Under the pieces are notes generated by a model that saw only the letters and a list, made by a program, of their open reading frames with translations, ran no database searches and was not told the DNA's origin. From Clostridiales bacterium (GTDB lineage Bacteria; Bacillota; Clostridia; Tissierellales; Sedimentibacteraceae): a stretch of 5,722 nt of DNA. The translations under genes and the position numbers were made by a program. Every line of letters starts with the position of its first letter. Position 1 is the stretch's first letter. The stretch spans positions 6,903 to 12,624 of the forward strand of contig DMJQ01000158.1 in NCBI GenBank assembly GCA_003457065.1, read 5' to 3'. Positions 5,656-5,722 of the stretch are shown here, piece by piece.

Positions 5656-5722
5656 GCGGGTGTAACTTAGTGGCAGAGTTCCGGCTTCCCAAGCCGGCTG
5701 TGTGGGTTCGATTCCCATCACC
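5656..5722 (+). tRNA. tRNA-Gly (anticodon CCC), 3' end cut by the window
   Basis: The 5' acceptor strand GCGGGTG (5656-5662) pairs with CACC at the window end. The last three acceptor bases and the discriminator lie beyond the window. The D-arm stem is ACTT/GAGT with one G-U pair. The anticodon stem is CCGGC/GCCGG with loop TTCCCAA, and the T-arm is GTGGG/CCCAT with loop TTCGATT. The anticodon at 5688-5690 is CCC, reading GGG (Gly). Whether CCA is encoded cannot be seen. Confidence 0.93.

Overview
The window looks like a chromosomal segment of a low-GC Gram-positive bacterium, most likely a member of the Clostridia (Bacillota). The reasons are the AT-rich spacers, frequent AGA/ATA codons, GGAGG-type ribosome binding sites, the pyrF-pyrK-pyrD-pyrE gene order, and a soluble PAS histidine kinase of a type I associate with clostridia. 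Genus cannot be decided from the sequence alone.

Layout. Positions 1-2708 hold the distal end of a de novo pyrimidine operon on the + strand: the C-terminal half of pyrF, then complete pyrK, pyrD and pyrE. The genes are tightly spaced (an ATGA overlap, then gaps of 11 and 38 bp). PyrK and PyrD together form the NAD-dependent class 1B dihydroorotate dehydrogenase. PyrE makes OMP from orotate and PyrF decarboxylates it to UMP. A hairpin at about 2727-2747 separates the operon from a convergent minus-strand gene and could terminate transcription in both directions.

Positions 2786-4079 hold a divergent pair. On the minus strand is a 96-aa protein of extreme composition: six RY-x-x tetrapeptides in tandem, no lysine, and an aromatic C-terminal tail. 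I cannot assign it to a named family. On the plus strand is a secreted or membrane-anchored polysaccharide deacetylase whose motif layout resembles the IcaB/PgaB type. The 145-bp spacer between them carries a perfect 7-2-7 inverted repeat.

Positions 4091-5722 hold tRNA-Thr(CGT), a 399-aa soluble PAS histidine kinase with no response regulator beside it, and tRNA-Gly(CCC) cut by the window end. Each has its own sigma-A-like promoter, so these are three separate transcription units. The kinase region looks more AT-rich than the pyr operon.

The pyr genes are ordinary housekeeping. The most interesting element is the Tyr/Arg repeat protein and its possible shared control with the deacetylase; both could be cell-surface or spore-envelope functions, but that is inference. 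I see no insertion sequence, CRISPR array, phage gene or toxin-antitoxin pair.
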